64,000 nt of DNA from Gnetum montanum (lineage: Eukaryota; Streptophyta; Gnetopsida; Gnetales; Gnetaceae). Positions 59,226-64,000 of the stretch are shown in pieces; position 1 is the first letter of the stretch; every line of letters starts with the position of its first letter. Location: the NCBI GenBank assembly GCA_015680685.1, contig MNCI01002011.1:928554-992553 (forward strand), read 5' to 3'. Under the pieces are notes generated by a model. That model was not told where the DNA came from. It did not search any database and was given only the letters and a program-made list of their open reading frames with translations. Made by a program: the position numbers and the translations under genes.

Positions 59226-59759
59226 CTAAAGGAAAAAAAAATTATATGAAAAAACATATTCATTATGAAATTCATTTTTAAAAATTGTGAGAGTTCTACA
59301 ACCCCTTCAAAGCTTGTAAATAAAAAACTCTATTTGACATTACATTATTTTGAAATTTTTCATTTATAAGACGTTAAAGAAATTGATGTTGCACTTTATT
59401 ATGTTTATAATATTATTTTCATAACATGCTTTTTTTTTACTTTTTAAATCACTCTTACAACATGAAAGTTATGTTCTTTCCATTGTCTTTGAATTTATTC
59501 CCTCTTATTACACTTGATAACCATATGTGAAATGTTCACTTTCTTTGAGCAAGTGTTGGAACATAACATGTTTCTTTAATGATATTTACCCTCAAGATAT
59601 ATAGTCAATTAGAAGTTTATAATTTAGTATTATCCACTATAATTAAAACCATAACTTAGAGTTTCCAAATTATTTAACCACCATAAAGGGTTGTTGGAAC
59701 CTAAAAGAATGACCATAAGCATAATCTAAGATATATAGTCAACATGAAGATTTAGAAAA
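59226..59759. other. AT-rich spacer with a SINE-like copy
   Basis: No gene is seen. A minus-strand SINE-like copy lies at about 59,583-59,700 (body actatatatcttgagg; end ttttaggttccaacaaccc). Confidence 0.5.
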
Positions 59760-61700
59760 ATTATAGAGGAATATAATGATTCCATAGAAAACATCTACAA
59801 TCACAGAAGATCTGAAAGAGTAAGATGAAAAAGTGGAAAAAGAAAAAAAATATTATGTTTTCTAGGTATCCTCGAGACAAAGGATGAAATAGATGAAACT
59901 TTATTTAAGAAAGTTTAAAAACTTATAGATGATATGCATATAACTGATGTAAAAATAAATGAATTTTTTAGATTTGATGTGAATGATATGAAAAATCTCA
60001 ACAAGCAATTGTTAAGTTTTATGATATAGAAGATAGCATGCATGTTTGGAAACATTGAAGCCACATGAAGCAAACTATATACAAGAAAATCCTTTGGATA
60101 AATGAGGATCTTACTCTAAATGAGCTTGTAAAAAGCACTAAACAATGAAAAAAGATTAAGGCAACTCATGAACAGGGTTCTATAGCATACCTAAATGATA
60201 GCAACATGGTAGTCATTACAAATAAATAGTATTCCAAAATTTATTCAAAAAACATGTAGGCCCTTTATGGTGTGGATTCCTTAACAATGATGATGGAATT
60301 ACAAATAAAGTTATTACTTTGAATAGTATTAGCTTATTTGATAGCTTTGATATTTTTGGTTTTATTAAAAATTTGGGAAGATGTTGGTTCTATAGATTTT
60401 GTAATTCCTAGATTTATTAAATTTGTTTCAAGAAATACAAGAGAAGGGTGAAGAGGCCAACCTTCTAGGGACATTTTAGTATTAGCAAGGAAATCTCTTG
60501 AAGGTTATGTGCTTTTAGAAAAAAGCATTATGATCATAAATAATATCATCATTACTATCATCCTAGCCTTATTCCAAAAAATAAGGTCAGGTGCATGAGA
60601 TCTTTTTCTATTATTCACCTTTATGAAGAGCTAGATCTTTGTTTATTTGTAGTTTCTTCAAATCATCTTTAATTGTTGTAAGGCCTTGTCCATTTTCCAT
60701 AGAAACTAGGTGTGTGGCCATTACACATTGCATCTAGAGAATACCCTAAGATCTAGAAAATTTGAAAAGAAACTCATCCATAATATTTGACAAGGTTTTA
60801 TAGCCAACTATCAACCTAATGCTAACCCTCCTTTCATATCTATGATTAGGACCGATGTATGTTTTACTACAAATCTTATATCAACATGGTTGTGCTTTCC
60901 TTGTTGTATGCTATTATTCTCCTAGATATGTTACATTTTATGATTCTCTAAAGTTATCTCATAATCATTATTTTCAATTCTTAGTTTGCAACAAAAGATT
61001 TAGTATTTATTTATGGAGATTTTAATATAAGGATAAATTCACAAAAAATAAAAATTATTCAATGGTAATATAATGTTCATAATTTATACATTATGTTTAG
61101 TTAAATAATATAATACAAATAAGAGTCATAGACAATGTTTCGTTAAGGCATACAAATGCTTGATTAGAACTAGGAGGAGGAAATTTATTAGGGAAAAACA
61201 AGAATATTTTGCTTACATCATTAAAAAAGAACCTAAACTATTTTGGAAAAGCTTTCATCATAAATTCTCTTCATCATTTAATTTTTCTTCTAAAGATATT
61301 TACTCATTTTATAATAAGCTATTTATAGGACAAGATAATAATTCTACCACTATTGTACAATAAGCACCTCCAATTTACTCTTGAAGATGTCATAGAGAAT
61401 ATTAAAATGCTAGCCTCTTGTAAAGCTATAGATTAAAATGATTTATATACAAAATTATTAAAGTGGATAGAATCTGCTATTCATAGAGAAATTTTACACA
61501 AATTAAATTCAGTAATAGAACAAGGATTAAATCAATATTGGAAAAATAGTAAAGCTATCTTGTTGCATAAAAGGGAGGATAAAAATAATTTGAATAATTA
61601 TCAAATGATTGCTGTGAGTAATATTTTTGCTAAGTTGTTGAACACTCTACTAGAAAAGAGAATTAATTCTTGGATTGAAGGTAACCAGGTCAACACAATA
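59760..61700 (+). pseudogene. LINE ORF with endonuclease and start of RT (decayed)
   Basis: Plus-strand LINE relic. At 59,860-60,220 it reads ILETKDEIDETLFKKV, then WINEDLTLNELVKSTKQ and ATHEQGSIAYLNDSNMVV. This matches the ORF1-like region of L1/jockey-type LINEs with its -INEDLT- signature. Endonuclease remnants follow (LARKSLEGYVLLEKSI about 60,480; DLVFIYGDFNIRI about 60,995-61,035). The RT approach reads KEPKLFWKSFHHKF, LASCKAI and AILLHKREDKNNLNNYQMIA (about 61,555-61,615), then LEKRINSWIEGNQ. It is cut near 61,700 by the copia LTR. Confidence 0.65.
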
Positions 61701-62959
61701 TGTCATATAATATTACATTGGTACCTTACTCATTGTTATTATGAGAATGTGATATATTACCTTTAGAATCAAATGTATTATGCTAATTCATTACATACAC
61801 TCATAGCTTACATATCTCAAGGTAAGCTATTGACCTTTTGGTATGTCAAAACATTAGGAAAAATGGAGAACAAGGTTGTTTGTGTGGTTGTTGTGTTTGT
61901 AGCCCAAGAACTTGGATTTGGACAAAAGGAGAGCTCAATGACATCTATAAGAAAGTACGTGGAAATTCAAAAATCATGGACAATGAATGAAGATTTCAAG
62001 GTATAGAGAAAACTCAAGAAAGACATCTCGAAGAAATAACAAAATCTTGGCTAAAGTGAAGGAAAATTAGTAAAGACATCTTCCTGATTTTAATGACATC
62101 TTGGCTAATTGGAAGGTTGCTCAAAAAAAGAAGTCTATAAAAAATAGTAGACATCTTTCTGGTGAAAAGGACATCTTCATGAAGAAATCTCTACAAAACA
62201 TCTTTCTAGGAGAGAAGACGTCTTTCCCAAATAAAGGTCTAATGTAAAAAGACATCCTAGCCTCAAAGAAGATGTCTCCAATGACTGTTAGATATCTATT
62301 GCACAAATTCTAAGGTGATTTCAAAAACATATTAGCTATAAGAAGACTTCATTCAATTTGAAAATGTGTAAGAATTATATATTATTAAGTGTCATTGTCA
62401 AGAAATCATTGTTATCATCATTCTCTTGTTATTGCTCCTCATTGTACTATCTTTTATCTATTATAATTAGTCAAAGTGAGTTGTACCTCAAAGTACAAGG
62501 ATCAACAAACATAGTTACATTCATTCCTTGTAATTTGTGTTCTCTTTTGTTACCCTATAGGGTTGATGTGCTTCTTGTGGGAAGGCATATTGCTTGAGCT
62601 TGTCAGGATCCTGTGGGTTTGAGTGTTGGTGTAAGGCCACAACGCTCCAAAGTTGAGCTCAAGTTGTAAATTTTGTGGGATCTTAGAAATCATATTCTAA
62701 GCTTATCGGGACCTTGTAGTGTTGAGTGGATTTTTTACATCCAATTATTCAGAGCAAAGCTTAGAGCTTGTATAGGGTGTGCTACCCTTCAAACCACATG
62801 TTGAGAGCAACAAAGTCTAGAGGTGTGCTAGTGAACTATCCTCTGAGTGTGGACTACCCAAGTTGGGGAATCACATTAATTTTTGTGTGTGATTTGTTTC
62901 AAAGAATTTTTAATTTTTGGAACTTATTCATGCCCCCTCTCTAAGTTCAAAAATCCTCA
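61701..62959 (+). repeat. 5' LTR of copia element (copy B)
   Basis: Homologous to LTR copy A at 832-2027. The start (TGTCATATAA at 61,701) is inferred from weak alignment; clear similarity begins at about 61,826. The end CA at 62,959 is set by the primer site three bases later. It has the same array of AAAGA-CA-TCTTT dyads (about 62,010-62,280) and ctataagaagacttcat (about 62,336). Confidence 0.7.
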
Positions 62960-62961
62960 AG

Positions 62962-62974
62962 TGGTATCAGAGCC
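62962..62974 (+). other. Primer binding site, initiator tRNA-Met type
   Basis: TGGTATCAGAGCC, the classic plant Ty1/copia PBS, lies two bases after the LTR. Confidence 0.92.
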
Positions 62975-63011
62975 TCGTACTCTTCTTTGTCATCAACTTC
63001 AAGAGTGAACA

Positions 63012-64000
63012 ATGGAGGGAAAATCTTATACAAAGCCATCCATGTTTGATGGATTTTACTTCACCTATTGGAAAGCTAGGATGCAAGGATTCTTAAAATT
63101 TATAGAGTTCAAAGTTTGGAAGTCCATCCTTGAAGGCTACACTCTGCTTGTTGACAGCTCCACCAAAACCATCAAGCCCTGTAACAAATGAACATAAGAG
63201 AAGAAAGATAAGTTTATGTTCGACTCAAAAGCCAAAAACTATTTATATTGTGCTTTGAATAAATTTGAGTTTATTAGAGTAGTGGGTTATAAAATAGACA
63301 AAGAAATTTGACAAACATTAGCAACTATTCATGAAGGAAGCTCTATTGTTAAACAATCTAAATTTTTAGTTTTGCAAATTGAATATGATAAGCTTAAAAT
63401 GAGAGAAGGTGAGAAAATAAAAGATTACTTCTCTAGAGAAAATGATATTGTTGTAGCCATTAGAGGTACCAGTAAATATTTGCTCAAGAGCGATGTCATC
63501 ATTAAAATGATCAAAACACTTCAGCTAGATTTTAGACCAAAGGTCACATCCATGAAAGAAATCAGAGATTTTTCAACTCTAAAATTTGAAGAGCTTCAAA
63601 GTGCTCTAATTACTTATGAAATGAATATCGCAAGAAAAGGAGCTATCCAAGAAAACCCATCCCTCTAAAGACTACCTCCAAGAAGAAGGACATGATTAGG
63701 GCAGTGAAGATGAGATTTCCTTTCTCTTAAGGAAGCTACAATGATTAATAGCAAGAAGAAGTAAGGGGTCAAATTAGGAAAGATCCAATTTGTTCAAAGG
63801 TAAAGAAAGAGGTAAGAAAATTTTAATTCTAACCTTGATTTCTCTTCTATAGAATGTTGGATCTATGGTCAAAGAGGCCATATGGCCTTCGAATGCCCTA
63901 GTAATAGCAAGTTATAGCAAAAGAACAAATCCAATGATGAGGAATTGAAAAAGAGCAACTTCTACACAAGTTGTGATGATTGTGAATAAAGTGAAGAGGA
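63012..64000 (+). pseudogene. Copia gag (decayed, runs off window)
   Basis: Starts ATG 63,012, 37 bases after the PBS (MEGKSYTKPSMFDGFYFTYW). Typical copia gag landmarks are YWKARMQGFLKFIEFKVW, KAKNYLYCALNKFEF and a 98-codon intact block at 63,372-63,668 (YDKLKMREGEKIKDYFSREN; KSDVIIKMIKTLQLDFRPKV). A zinc knuckle reads CWIYGQRGHMAFEC (about 63,855-63,896), with Tyr where the second Cys is expected. Several stops occur. Pol would lie beyond the window. Confidence 0.8.

Overview
The window is a block of nested, mostly decayed plant transposable elements. I found no intact host gene, tRNA, rRNA or CRISPR array. Recognisable families are Ty3/gypsy (chromovirus, Athila-like and Tat-like), Ty1/copia, L1/jockey-type LINEs and a probable tRNA-derived SINE. 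The reading frames are broken by many stops. Together with the AT-rich spacers and deep nesting this suggests a large, slowly purged plant genome, possibly a gymnosperm, but the sequence alone does not fix the taxon. There is one assembly gap (30,904-31,697).

Layout. 1-2,027 is the 3' end and 3' LTR of a copia element, abutting a chromovirus broken in its reverse transcriptase (2,028-5,085, with its own 3' LTR). 5,086-7,030 is a gag-protease relic of a Tat-like element. 7,494-9,653 and 21,634-22,588 (minus strand) are exons of one decayed, intron-bearing gene that I do not recognise. Inside one of its introns lies an 11.9-kb Athila-like element (about 9,735-21,604) with gag, pol, a third ORF and a 3' LTR. 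24,230-27,400 is a Tat-like RT-RNaseH-second RNaseH-integrase relic. 27,821-36,216 is a complete second Athila-type insertion with both LTRs, a tRNA-Asp-type PBS and the 5-bp target duplication CTCAT. It keeps gag and the third ORF but has no visible pol. 36,222-49,117 is AT-rich spacer with a LINE relic (39,740-41,310, minus), SINE-like copies and local duplications. 49,139-49,908 is a 5'-truncated LINE with an 18-bp target duplication. 51,146-58,652 is a pol-less gag-protease LTR element (target duplication ATAAT) inserted into an older minus-strand LINE. 59,760-61,700 is another LINE, cut by a second copia copy whose 5' LTR, PBS and gag run to the window end.

The most interesting pattern concerns regulation. 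In both Athila-type elements the third ORF is preceded by what looks like a private transcription unit: a U3-like dyad-motif cluster, a TATA box, a leader and a 3' splice site touching the ATG. The dyad motif in each internal promoter matches that element's own LTR (GATATC-type in one, GTTGAC/GTCAAC-type in the other) and not the other element's. The copia LTRs and the gag-protease LTRs also carry arrays of short dyad motifs, different again. Several unrelated families therefore seem to build U3 from arrays of family-specific palindromes, and the Athila-type elements carry a second, matching copy inside.
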